A DNA stretch of 64,000 nt from Streptomyces sp. NBC_01214 (GTDB lineage: Bacteria > Actinomycetota > Actinomycetes > Streptomycetales > Streptomycetaceae): positions 1 to 64,000 of the forward strand of contig NZ_JAPEOS010000003.1 of NCBI RefSeq assembly GCF_026340975.1, written 5' to 3'. Below, in pieces: positions 42,500 to 50,361 of this stretch. The notes beneath the pieces were generated by a model, which ran no database searches, was not told the DNA's origin, and saw only the letters and a program-made list of their open reading frames with translations. Numbering within the stretch: position 1 is the stretch's first letter; the number at the start of each line of letters is the position of its first letter. The position numbers and the translations under genes are program-made.

Positions 42500-42835
42500 G
42501 TGAGCACACCGCTGTACCAGCTGAAGGCGGAGTTCTTCAAAACGCTGGGTCACCCGGTCCGCATCCGAGTCCTGGAACTCCTCTCCGTACGCGAGCACGC
42601 GGTCGCCGAGATGCTGCCCGAGGTAGGGGTGGAGGCCGCGAGCCTCTCCCAGCAGCTGGCCGTCCTGCGCAAGGCCAACCTGGTGGTCACCCGCCGGGAG
42701 GGCTCGAACGTGTACTACACGCTCACCCACCCCCAGATCGCCGAACTCCTGCGGGTCGCCCGCGGCATCCTCTCCGGCGTCCTGGAGGGCCAGGCCGAAC
42801 TTCTGGCCGACCTCAAGGCCAGCCGCCACGCTTGA
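42500..42835 (+). CDS. ArsR-family repressor 2
   Basis: 111 aa from GTG 42500, chosen because it aligns with the start of ArsR 1 (STPLYQLKAEFFKTLGHPVR against TVPLYQAKAEFFRMLGHPVR) and has AGAGG 7 nt upstream; ATG 42473 would add nine residues. Recognition helix ASLSQQLAVLRKANLV. No Cys. It probably binds the same operator family as ArsR 1 and so controls or cross-controls the three units with TTGCAGA dyads. Confidence 0.86.
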   Translation: MSTPLYQLKAEFFKTLGHPVRIRVLELLSVREHAVAEMLPEVGVEAASLSQQLAVLRKANLVVTRREGSNVYYTLTHPQIAELLRVARGILSGVLEGQAELLADLKASRHA

Positions 42836-43096
42836 GCGGTGCCCCACGGTGCCGGCCCTGCGGGGCCCGCACCCCACATACTGCGGCCGTCTTCCGTTAG
42901 TGCGGGTTCAACGCGCTTCTGACACCGGAAGACGGCCGCTCCCTCTTGTGTTCTGCACCGACGGCTCGGCCACGGATACCGCTGGCCCCGAGGGTGGCCC
43001 GCATTCAGCTGTGCGGGCTCGACGGACGAACCGAGACGGAACCTTCAACCGCCCTGCCGTCCGTGGATCCCGCCGGGCGCCGCTTCAGCCCTGGTC
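42836..43096. other. convergent spacer with long-stem hairpin
   Basis: Contains arms GCGGCCGTCTTCCG (42883-42896) and CGGAAGACGGCCGC (42926-42939), perfectly complementary around a 29-nt loop that can itself fold. Likely a terminator for the converging units. Nothing else recognised. Confidence 0.55.
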
Positions 43097-43255
43097 TCAT
43101 TTCTGGGCGTGTTGGCCCAGGTAGAACAGCAGCCAGATGAACCCGGCGAACACGTGCGTGCCGAAGATGTAGAAGAAGGCGCGCAGGGCGACGCCCTTCT
43201 CTTTCCATTTCTCCTGGTCCGCCGCCGTGTTCTTCTCGGGCGGGTTATCCGTCAT
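43097..43255 (-). CDS. DUF6126-like small membrane protein
   Basis: 52 aa from ATG 43255, overlapping the upstream stop (ATGA). A charged N-terminus (AADQEKWKEKGVALRAFFYI) and one membrane helix (FGTHVFAGFIWLLFYLG). Small single-helix proteins of this type are common in Streptomyces; function unknown. Last gene of the minus-strand ArsR-box operon. Confidence 0.72.
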   Translation of the reverse strand: MTDNPPEKNTAADQEKWKEKGVALRAFFYIFGTHVFAGFIWLLFYLGQHAQK

Positions 43256-43455
43256 GATGCGTCTTCCTTCCCGGTGTCCGGCTCCTGGAGCAGGTCGGTG
43301 CACGGGCGGACGAGAACCTGCATGCCGTGCTCGCCGGCGTACTTGATGACGGCCGCGACTTCCCCGGCCTCGACTGTGCGGACGTCCTGCTTGGGGCCGG
43401 TGCTGAGGTAGGTGATCTCGTACATCGGGACGGCCCGTTGGGTGATGTTGGTCAA
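43252..43455 (-). CDS. small hypothetical protein
   Basis: 67 aa from 43455, coupled to the HATPase gene by a 4-base overlap; an internal ATG gives MYEITYLSTGPKQD. Compact alpha/beta composition (VRTVEAGEVAAVIKYAGEHG, MQVLVRPCTDLLQ). Family not recognised. Confidence 0.62.
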   Translation of the reverse strand: MTNITQRAVPMYEITYLSTGPKQDVRTVEAGEVAAVIKYAGEHGMQVLVRPCTDLLQEPDTGKEDAS

Positions 43456-43901
43456 GGTGTGCCTTCCGGCAGGATGAAGCGGACGACGATCGTCTTGCCG
43501 CGCCCTCCGGAGGAGGGCTCGATGCGGACGTCGCCGCCGAACGCACGCGCAAGGTCAGCCACCGCGCGTAGCCCCTGCCCGGAGGTCCGGCTGGCATCGG
43601 CCAGCGTTAACGGGCGCGAGTCCAGGTCCCCGACGGATACCACGAGCAAGTGCTCGGTCATGTGGAGGGTGACCTCCGCATCCGGGGAGTGCTGGGCGTG
43701 CCGGATGGCGTTGGTCACCAGCTCGCTGACCACCAGGAGCACGGCCCCGAAGAGCGTGGAGGAGCTATCCAGGCCAAAGAGGACCAGGGCGCGTTCGCTG
43801 CGCTCGCGCACGGCTCGTACGGAACCCGGCGCCAGCGGCACCGTCCACACGTGCTTGCGCCCCTCGACGGCCTGCTGCCCGCCGGGGTGCCGGCCCGTCA
43901 C
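43452..43901 (-). CDS. HATPase anti-sigma-factor-like serine kinase 2
   Basis: 149 aa from GTG 43901 with GAGG 5 nt upstream; the frame remains open to 44198, but that part overlaps another coding gene. N-box ELVTNAIRHAQ, G1 region SVGDLDSRPL, and GQGLRAVADLARAFGG followed by GGRGKTIVVRF. Same family as 41210-41635. It may share the STAS partner. Controlled by the third ArsR-type operator. Confidence 0.82.
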   Translation of the reverse strand: MTGRHPGGQQAVEGRKHVWTVPLAPGSVRAVRERSERALVLFGLDSSSTLFGAVLLVVSELVTNAIRHAQHSPDAEVTLHMTEHLLVVSVGDLDSRPLTLADASRTSGQGLRAVADLARAFGGDVRIEPSSGGRGKTIVVRFILPEGTP

Positions 43902-43935
43902 CGACGCCTCAGACCGGCCGGTGACACTGTCCGGT

Positions 43936-44130
43936 TCACCGGCTGTCCCCAGCGTCGGTGGCGACGCCGTGATCGTGGGCCACGCGCAATGCGTCCTCCA
44001 GCTCCTCTGCGGCCTGCGCCTCCTCGAAGGCGTCGTCAGCCTCCTGTGCAGCCTGCAGACGAGCCCGCGCCACACGGACCCGTTCCAGCGCCGCTTCCTT
44101 GAACCCGGCCACACCGCGACCCCCGTCCAT
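43936..44130 (-). CDS. small helical protein, first in the third ArsR-box unit
   Basis: 64 aa from ATG 44130; GTG 44112 with GGGGG just upstream is equally possible. Almost entirely a charged alpha helix (ALERVRVARARLQAAQEADD, AQAAEELEDALRVAHDHG), probably a coiled coil. The start lies 18 bases after the operator at 44148-44167. Function unknown. Confidence 0.62.
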   Translation of the reverse strand: MDGGRGVAGFKEAALERVRVARARLQAAQEADDAFEEAQAAEELEDALRVAHDHGVATDAGDSR

Positions 44131-44147
44131 CGTATCGAGAATTCGTA

Positions 44148-44167
44148 AATTGCATAACTCTGCAAGT
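44148..44167. promoter_or_regulatory. ArsR-type operator 3
   Basis: AATTGCATA-AC-TCTGCAAGT, 18 bases upstream of the minus-strand unit 44130-43097. Matches operator 1 at 16 of 20 positions. Confidence 0.72.
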
Positions 44168-44243
44168 CTACCGGGTGTGGGTCCGTCAGGAGGTTCATGG
44201 TGAGTGGTGAGGCCGGCTACCCGATCTCACCTGCCCCGGCTGG

Positions 44244-44580
44244 TCAGGGAACCTTACGTACCCGCTGGCTGGTCAGCTCGTAGCGGGCGCCGGCCACGGC
44301 CAGGCGGCCGTCCGCGACTCGGGCGGCGAGGTCCGGCTCGTCGGCAAGGCGTGCCCGGACCCGGCGCACGTTCTCGGTGGCCGCCGCGTCGATCCGGGCC
44401 TTGCCTTGAAGCCGGTGGTCGATCGCCGGTCGGATCCGGTCCGCCAGATAGCGGATGTGTGCCGGGAGCTCGCCACCGGCCTCGGCGTGTACGGCCGAGG
44501 CGACCGCCCCGCAGCCCTGATGGCCCAGGACGACGATCAGCGGGACGCCGAGCTCCAGCACGCCGTAGTTGAGGCGGCGG
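44244..44580 (-). pseudogene. beta-carbonic anhydrase C-terminal fragment
   Basis: Reads LNYGVLELGVPLIVVLGHQG then CGAVASAV, containing the His and second Cys zinc ligands of beta-carbonic anhydrases, and continues to a normal C-terminus. The N-terminal 90 residues with the first zinc Cys and the Asp-Arg dyad are missing; a TGA precedes the fragment in frame. It cannot be active. In related loci carbonic anhydrase pairs with SulP transporters, so this is a relic of a bicarbonate system. Confidence 0.82.
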
Positions 44581-44673
44581 ATTAGTATTCGACGAGGCGG
44601 TCATAGCGAGGCTGGCTGCGGAGAACTCGGTCACCCACGCTTTGAGGGGCTGGCGGCAGTAGCGGTGCTCAGA

Positions 44674-44808
44674 TCACTGCCCGACGCCCGCAGATTGGCA
44701 GCAGCCCGGCAGGTGAGAAGGAGCACCGCAATCGGCGCAGGTGCTGCCGGTCACCTGCCCTCGATGGCAGGCCGACCGGATCTGGCGTGCGGGAACCCGT
44801 CCTGTCAC
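44674..44808 (-). CDS. 44-aa Cys-rich small protein at the end of the lanthipeptide operon
   Basis: Starts at GTG 44808, overlapping the upstream stop as GTGA, with AGGAG two bases before it. The sequence has five Cys and two His (SACHRG, TCADCGAPSHLPGCC), a likely zinc knuckle. It could be a real coupled gene or chance; the Cys pattern is what supports it. Confidence 0.42.
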   Translation of the reverse strand: MTGRVPARQIRSACHRGQVTGSTCADCGAPSHLPGCCQSAGVGQ

Positions 44809-45791
44809 GGCTCCTGGTCGGCGGAAGCCGCGTTCATGATGACGGCTCGGGTGGCGTGGGCGAGGGTGGCCTGTGCGCGTGCGGTGAGCCCGTGACGGTT
44901 CCAGTGGAAGATCACGTGGTGGGCGAGGATGTCGCGGGGGCCGCGTTGCAGGATGCCGCTCTGGGCAGCGTTGCTGATGGCCTGCCCGGCAGTCGTGAAC
45001 GCGGCGAGCCACGGGGCGGCGGCTTCCATCGTGCCGCCGGGGCCGGTCAGGGTGCGGGTGTCGAGGGACAGCAGCCTCCGCAGTCCGCCGCCCATGCCGC
45101 TCAGGTGGTCGGGGGTGATGTCCTCGGGCAGGGGCCTCACCCGGGCCACCCGGTCCCACACGTCGCCCTGTTCGTACCAGTCCAGCCCGGCAGATCGGAA
45201 CAGGGCGGTGCACAGCAGCATCGACATCTCGCGCCGTCCCAACCCCTGGGGCTGGTGGGTGCGGGCGAGGAAGTAGCGGCTGTCGGCGTGGAGGAGGCCG
45301 TGGGCGGTGGCGATGCCGTCCGGGCCGCCGAAGGCGAGGACTTCCGGCTCGTAGACGGTCGGCCACCAGCGGATGATCTCTGCGGACTGGACGAGCGCCC
45401 CGAGCAGTTGGGAGGTGGCGAGGTGGAGTTGGGCGGGGTCGGCGCCCCGTGTGGGCAACAGCCGAAGCCGCCAGCATGGCGCCTTGCGGATGTACCACCA
45501 CGCGGCCAGGAGTCCGCTGTCCTCCAGCGTTCGCAGGAGGGGGGCGAGGTGGGTTGCGGCGGCGTCTTCGGCGCGGTCGAAGTCGGCGAACTCGATGCGG
45601 ACCTGGTGCCAGTCGCGGCGGGCGGCCTGCTCGGCGAGGACGGCTTGCCCGGCTGCCCGGTAGAGGGTGACGGCGTCGCCGAGTTCTTCGGCGTCGATGC
45701 CCGCACGGGCGGCGGTGGCGGCGAGGGACTGCCCGGACAGGACGGCGAGGACGGCGTGTTCAGTGCTCTGGGGGGCGTGCGGGGCGTTCAT
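44805..45791 (-). CDS. thiopeptide/lantibiotic SpaB_C-like biosynthesis protein
   Basis: 328 aa from ATG 45791. The N-terminal 80 residues are helical; then follows the SpaB_C-type domain (RDWHQVRIEFADFD, LRTLEDSGLLAAWWYIRKA, WRLRLLP) that in split LanB systems carries out glutamate elimination or another peptide modification. In this cluster it supplements the large LanB, whose own C-terminus also looks SpaB_C-like. It may act in N-terminal or extra-ring chemistry. Fifth of the peptide-modification genes on the strand, 83 bases after lanC. Confidence 0.8.
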   Translation of the reverse strand: MNAPHAPQSTEHAVLAVLSGQSLAATAARAGIDAEELGDAVTLYRAAGQAVLAEQAARRDWHQVRIEFADFDRAEDAAATHLAPLLRTLEDSGLLAAWWYIRKAPCWRLRLLPTRGADPAQLHLATSQLLGALVQSAEIIRWWPTVYEPEVLAFGGPDGIATAHGLLHADSRYFLARTHQPQGLGRREMSMLLCTALFRSAGLDWYEQGDVWDRVARVRPLPEDITPDHLSGMGGGLRRLLSLDTRTLTGPGGTMEAAAPWLAAFTTAGQAISNAAQSGILQRGPRDILAHHVIFHWNRHGLTARAQATLAHATRAVIMNAASADQEP

Positions 45792-45874
45792 CAGGGGTGG
45801 TTCCTCTCCGCGGAAGGTGACGGGAAGCACGCGGCCGGCGCGTGTGCTCTGGAGCAGCTGGGCCGGTGCGGGGG

Positions 45875-47071
45875 TCAGGTGATGAGGAGGCAGGCGTCCC
45901 AGCCGGAGGCGGGCGGCCGGTCGTAGAGGGCGGTGGCCTGGGCGAGGGCCTGTCCGGCGGCGCCTTCGAGGAACCCGGTGTCCTCGGGCGCGTGCTGGCC
46001 GGTGAACGTGTCCGCCAGGCGGCGCACGGCGACGGCAAGGCCCGGGGTGCGGGCGTCGCGGGCTGCCCGCCACACGGTCTGGAACAGTCCCGCCGCGCCG
46101 TGGCACACGCCAGCGTCGGTGACCTTGGCGAGCTGGCGGGGGTCGGCGAGGCAGGCGAGCAGCGCGTGCTCGGCGGCCTCCTGGCGGCGGGTGTCGGCGG
46201 TGGCGATGGCGGCGAGCTGGAGGGCGCGGGCGATGCCGGGGGTGCCGTAGCACCACGACGGCCGCCACGGCCCGGTCGCGTTCGGGCGTCCCGCCGCCGC
46301 CTCTTCGCGGGTGATCGTCTCCGGCCACCAGGGGCCGCTCGCGCCGTCCTGGCGCCACTGGTCGAACCAGGCGGTGATGGTGGCGATGGCCTCGCGCTGC
46401 CCGTCCACGGCGACGCCCCGGCGTTGGGCCTGGGCGAGGAGGGCAAGGGGGCCGGTGATGCCGTGGGCCATGCCGAAGTTGCCGTGTCCGCCCGGGGTGT
46501 AGAAGCGGTGCGGGTCGTGGGCGCACCACCAGCCCGGCAACGTCTCCTCGTGCACGGTCAGTGGCCGGGTGAGGGCGACGAGGTAGGTGAGGACTGCGGC
46601 GAGGGCGTCGCTGCCGGGGGTGTGGTGCAGCAGGTGCACGCCGATGCCGGTCAGGCCGTGCAGCAGGTCGTACTCGGCGAACGCGGGCAGCTCGCCGCGC
46701 CGGATGCGGGCGTGGGCGGCTTCGGTACGACGGTGCGCGAGGGCGGCGGTGGCCGCATCGAGCCGGTCCCGGGCGGTGCGGTAGCGGTCGTGGCCGTCGG
46801 CTGCGGCCGTGTGCAGGACGAACGCCAGGCCGGGGGCGCCGTAGCTGAGGCAGGCGGTGTCGGCTGCGGTCACCTCCGCGCGGGTCGCCTCCGTCAGCCA
46901 TGCTCCGACCTGCTCCCACGTACCGGCCCCGGTCAGGGCGCGTTCGATGTGCCACAGGGCGACCCCGGCCGCACCAGCCACGAGGGACTGCCCGAGCGCG
47001 GTGTCCCCGGCCGGGTCGGGGGCGGCCAGACGCGGGCCGAAGCGAGTCTCGAGGACGGTGGCGGCGTTCAC
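45875..47071 (-). CDS. lanC: LanC-like lanthionine cyclase
   Basis: 398 aa from GTG 47071, overlapping the LanB stop (GTGA). The zinc ligands are complete: Cys274 (SWCYGTPG), Cys323 and His324 (GVCHGAAGL); the catalytic His is in GMAHGITG (203). It contains the GxxG repeats of the alpha,alpha-toroid fold (YGAPGLAF, HGLTGIGV, EGAAGQAL). It should add the three Cys of the precursor to dehydroamino acids, forming lanthionine or methyllanthionine rings in the cytosol. Confidence 0.92.
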   Translation of the reverse strand: MNAATVLETRFGPRLAAPDPAGDTALGQSLVAGAAGVALWHIERALTGAGTWEQVGAWLTEATRAEVTAADTACLSYGAPGLAFVLHTAAADGHDRYRTARDRLDAATAALAHRRTEAAHARIRRGELPAFAEYDLLHGLTGIGVHLLHHTPGSDALAAVLTYLVALTRPLTVHEETLPGWWCAHDPHRFYTPGGHGNFGMAHGITGPLALLAQAQRRGVAVDGQREAIATITAWFDQWRQDGASGPWWPETITREEAAAGRPNATGPWRPSWCYGTPGIARALQLAAIATADTRRQEAAEHALLACLADPRQLAKVTDAGVCHGAAGLFQTVWRAARDARTPGLAVAVRRLADTFTGQHAPEDTGFLEGAAGQALAQATALYDRPPASGWDACLLIT

Positions 47072-50037
47072 CGGAGGGCCTTGCGCAGGTGGGTGTGCGG
47101 GAGGGCGGCGGTGCGGGCGAGGCGATGGGTGACCCGCTCGGCGTCCGGGCCGCCTCCCAGGGCGCGAACGTGGTGGAGGTGGAGGAGGGAGCGGAGCACG
47201 GTCATCGGTTCCCGCTGCTCGGCGAGGGTGTTCCGGTAGGCGGCGAGTGCGTCGGCGCGGGCCGCCCACGCCCCGGCCACGGCAGCGGCGTCCGGGTCGT
47301 CGCGCCAGGCGGCGCCAGGGGCGGTGAGGGCACGCACGTGCCGGATGAGGGCGGCATCGACGGGTCCGCTCTCGCGCGGCAGGGCTGCGACGAGCCACGC
47401 CCAGCCGTCGGCCGGGCAGGGCGCGAACGCGGTGGCGAGGTCGGCGAGCGAAGCGGCGGTGACCGCTTGGGCCGGAAGGCCGGTACGGGCCGCGTACGCG
47501 ATCTGGGCGAGCGCGGCCGCGCTGTCGGTGGCGAACACCCGCTCGGCGGCATCGCGGGCCACCCCGTGCCCGTAACGGCCGTCCTGCGGCCGGTAGGCGA
47601 TCAGGTCCAGCCGGGAGGCGAGATGGAGGCTTCGCAGCTCGTCGGCCCAGGTACCGAGCCGTTCGGCGGCCTGCCCATAAGCGGCGGCGCCGTCCAGGTG
47701 GAGGTTGAGGACCAGGGGGCGGTCGCGGTTGGGGTGGGAGGCGTCGTGGTGGCGGGTGAACCACCAGCCTGGGGCCGGGTTCCATCCGTCGAGCAGGCGG
47801 GGCAGGTGCTCGGTCAGGATCTCGTCCTGCCGGGCGGGGTGCCCGTGCAGGTGCGCGCACACCATGGGGGAGACACCGGGCGTCTGTGGTACGGCCGCTG
47901 GGACGGCGGGCCCGACCGGGGCGGGGGTGGGGGTGGTGGCGTGCAGGACGGTCAGGAACTCGTGGGCGCGGCCCATGAACCCGCCCGCGACAGGTGACGT
48001 GGAGCCTGCGGCCGGCGAAGGTGCTTCACGCACTTCCACCTCCCCGGCCCGATCCAGGCGGGCCCGGAGGAGTTCGCGGTGGAGCGGCACGTCCAGATCG
48101 AGGGGCAGCCGCATCTCGGTCTCGGCCAGGACCACCTGCGCCGGGACGCGTTGCCGGTTCCGCCACCGGGCGAATGCCTCCTCCCACTCGGAGCGCGCGG
48201 CGGCCGGGCCGGGTAAGGCGCTTGCGGCCAGTAGCCAGCGGGCCGGGGCCAGGACGGTCCGGCCGTGGCGGACCCGGGGCAGGAACGGGAGGCGGGAGGC
48301 GGCGCCCCAGTCGGGCAGCCGCCAGACGGCACGGCGGGCGCCTGCGACTTCGGCGAGGAACCGAGCCAGCGGCGACGTCTGCACGCGCGGCTCCAGCGCG
48401 TGCAGCACGCGGGGCTCAAGGACTTGTCCGGTGGAGCAGCGGATCAGGTACAGGTGGCGGGCGTCGCAGGTGACGGCGAGATCATCGAGCGGGATGCTGC
48501 CGGGCCCGGGTTCGGGCCAGCCGAGGGAGACCGTGTGCTCCAGCAGGCGCGGGGTCCGGATGACGTTGGAGCTGCGCCGTCTGCGGGCGGGGAAGACGAG
48601 CTGGGCGGGCAGCGGCCCGGCCGGGCCCGCCAAGGCGGCGGCCAGCGCGGCGGCATCCTGCTCGGGCAGGAGGTCGGCGAACCGTCCGACCATGGACGAC
48701 GAGGGCCGGGCCGCTGCCGTCAGCCATAGCTCGAACCGGCCCCGCCGCACGGCGTCCGCATCGTCGGCGTACAGCTGGAAGGCAAGCTCCACCGAGGGCG
48801 GCGGCACCAGCTCGTCGGCGTCGACCACGGCCAGCGAGGCGAGGAGGGGTTCGGTGAGGGCCACCTCGCGGGCCCCGTCGAGGGCGGCCTGCTGGGCGAG
48901 TGCGAGGAACGCTTCGTCGCGGGCGGACAGCATCCGGGCCGGGGTCGGGCGGTCAGACCCCAGGAACCCGGGCGGGAAGCCGAGCCCCCCGTCACCCACC
49001 AACTCCATGACGGGCACGGCAGCACCGGCCCCGTACGTCTGCCGGAATCGCTGGTGGAAGTCACGCCAGGCCGGATTCCCGAACGGGTACGGCGAGAGCC
49101 GGGCCAGCACGGAAGCCGCCGACTCGGCCTCGGACAGCACGCCGGCGGGAATGGTGACCTGGGCGTCGAGGACGGCGTCCGGCCAGGACGGCGAGGTGCT
49201 GCCGGTCACTTCCGTGGTGGGGGCCAGGAGAGGACCGGGCGTGACGGTGGGGTCGGTGAGGGAACGGAGGTGGGCGAGCGGGTCGGCGGCCGTGGCCGTG
49301 GCATCCAGGACGGACAGCAGCACGCCATGCTCCAAGAGCTGGACGAGGAGGCCGTGGACGCTCTCGTTGTCGGCGTGCGGGTAGTCGGCGGCGACGGCTT
49401 TGGCGACGTCCGGGAACAAGGCGGGGGCGGTGGCGGCGGCCAGGGCGGTACGGACGGGCCCGGTGGCCGCCACGGACACCTCCAACGGGGAGAGGCCGTC
49501 GGCGGGCGTACGGCCGGGCCCCACGATCCGGCCTCCCCGGGCACACGCGGCCGGGTTCGCCACGACGAGCAGACGTTCGCGGATGCCAGCGTATGAGGCG
49601 AGCTGGTCGGTCACGGCGCCCAGCCAGACGGCGTCCGGCCGCAGCACGGCCCGGTGGCCGGGACCCCACAGGGCCTGCGGCGTGGGCCCGGTGCGGGCCG
49701 ACGCGACTCCGGCGAAGTACCCGAACGGGGTGGCCCGTCCCTGCCAGCGCAGCAGGTAGGCGGCTGTGGAATGCACCAGCCGCCGGACCTCCTTCCCGGA
49801 CGGCACGGGAGCGGTGAGCAGGGCCGTGGTCTGCGCGGCCAGGACGGGGCTTGCGGCCTCCAGCGCCTGCCGGGCCTGGGGATGCTCCCCGACGGCCGCC
49901 AGCCAGGCCCGGCCGCGTTCGGGCCCGCCGGGCCCGGACGGGTCCACGTCGGACGCGGGAACCCCTGTGCCGGGGTGCGTGGTGGCCCGCACCATCAGGG
50001 CCTGCGTGTGCCGATACAGCCGTGCTCCGCGCCCCAT
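47068..50037 (-). CDS. lanB: class I lanthipeptide dehydratase LanB
   Basis: 989 aa from ATG 50037 with GGGGGCGA upstream; the open frame continues upstream but only through the intergenic hairpin. The N-terminal two thirds match Lant_dehydr_N (LLRWQGRATPFGYFAGVASA, LVPPPSVELAFQLYADD, HLYLIRCSTGQVLEPRVLHA, SPLARFLAEVAG). The last 250 residues match the SpaB_C elimination domain (WWFTRHHDASHPNRDRPLVL, LDGAAAYGQAAERLGTWADE). Class I LanB enzymes activate Ser/Thr with glutamyl-tRNA and then eliminate glutamate. Full length, apparently intact. Confidence 0.92.
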   Translation of the reverse strand: MGRGARLYRHTQALMVRATTHPGTGVPASDVDPSGPGGPERGRAWLAAVGEHPQARQALEAASPVLAAQTTALLTAPVPSGKEVRRLVHSTAAYLLRWQGRATPFGYFAGVASARTGPTPQALWGPGHRAVLRPDAVWLGAVTDQLASYAGIRERLLVVANPAACARGGRIVGPGRTPADGLSPLEVSVAATGPVRTALAAATAPALFPDVAKAVAADYPHADNESVHGLLVQLLEHGVLLSVLDATATAADPLAHLRSLTDPTVTPGPLLAPTTEVTGSTSPSWPDAVLDAQVTIPAGVLSEAESAASVLARLSPYPFGNPAWRDFHQRFRQTYGAGAAVPVMELVGDGGLGFPPGFLGSDRPTPARMLSARDEAFLALAQQAALDGAREVALTEPLLASLAVVDADELVPPPSVELAFQLYADDADAVRRGRFELWLTAAARPSSSMVGRFADLLPEQDAAALAAALAGPAGPLPAQLVFPARRRRSSNVIRTPRLLEHTVSLGWPEPGPGSIPLDDLAVTCDARHLYLIRCSTGQVLEPRVLHALEPRVQTSPLARFLAEVAGARRAVWRLPDWGAASRLPFLPRVRHGRTVLAPARWLLAASALPGPAAARSEWEEAFARWRNRQRVPAQVVLAETEMRLPLDLDVPLHRELLRARLDRAGEVEVREAPSPAAGSTSPVAGGFMGRAHEFLTVLHATTPTPAPVGPAVPAAVPQTPGVSPMVCAHLHGHPARQDEILTEHLPRLLDGWNPAPGWWFTRHHDASHPNRDRPLVLNLHLDGAAAYGQAAERLGTWADELRSLHLASRLDLIAYRPQDGRYGHGVARDAAERVFATDSAAALAQIAYAARTGLPAQAVTAASLADLATAFAPCPADGWAWLVAALPRESGPVDAALIRHVRALTAPGAAWRDDPDAAAVAGAWAARADALAAYRNTLAEQREPMTVLRSLLHLHHVRALGGGPDAERVTHRLARTAALPHTHLRKALR

Positions 50038-50078
50038 AACTCTTCGCCCCCTGGCAGCTGTCGTGGTGTGGTCGTGGT

Positions 50079-50108
50079 GCCGCCGGGCACACACGTGTGC
50101 CCGGCGGC
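50079..50108 (-). terminator. hairpin between precursor and lanB
   Basis: Perfect 13-bp stem GCCGCCGGGCACA / TGTGCCCGGCGGC, 4-nt loop CACG, about 70 bases after the precursor stop and 42 before lanB. No U-run. Likely a partial terminator keeping precursor mRNA above enzyme mRNA. Confidence 0.72.
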
Positions 50109-50179
50109 GGGGATGGTGCAGGTGACGGGGAGCACGGCGGCCGGCCTCCCTGCTCCGCCTCACCTTCGCGGCGGTCCGG

Positions 50180-50359
50180 TCAGGAGGGGTCGTTGACGGA
50201 CGACGCGCACGCGGTGGAGCCGTTGGAGCAGGTCGAGCCGCAGCCGTCGTCGGTGCTGCGCAGGAGGCTCGCGACGGGCGCCCCGGCCTCGACCACGCGC
50301 ACGTCCAGGTTGAATTCGCCGCTCAGGCCGGTCGTTGCCGTGGCGATCTGCTTGGTCAT
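50180..50359 (-). CDS. lanA: FxLD-family class I lanthipeptide precursor
   Basis: 59 aa from ATG 50359 with GGAGAAG 6 nt upstream, 2 bases after the methyltransferase stop. The leader has FNLDVRV (16-22), the recognition box of class I lanthipeptides and the FxLD family name. The core, probably from about residue 35, is STDDGCGSTCSNGSTACASS plus a short tail. It offers Cys40, Cys44 and Cys51 with seven or more Ser/Thr, so up to three rings. Asp38-Gly39 is a natural site for isoaspartate or aspartimide formation by the PCMT-like enzyme encoded just upstream. No protease or exporter gene is seen in the window. Confidence 0.9.
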   Translation of the reverse strand: MTKQIATATTGLSGEFNLDVRVVEAGAPVASLLRSTDDGCGSTCSNGSTACASSVNDPS

Positions 50360-50361
50360 GA

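Noticed and set aside
43327..44148. Plus-strand frame opposite the second HATPase unit
   Set aside because: The minus-strand genes show real motifs and coupled starts; the plus frame does not.
45791..45874. VLPVT-coding reading of the dispersed 24-bp element as short peptides
   Set aside because: The copies do not share a start codon, ribosome binding site or stop, so a DNA-level repeat is more likely than a peptide family.
46900..47997. Plus-strand Gly-rich frame opposite LanC and LanB
   Set aside because: Antisense of two well-supported enzymes.
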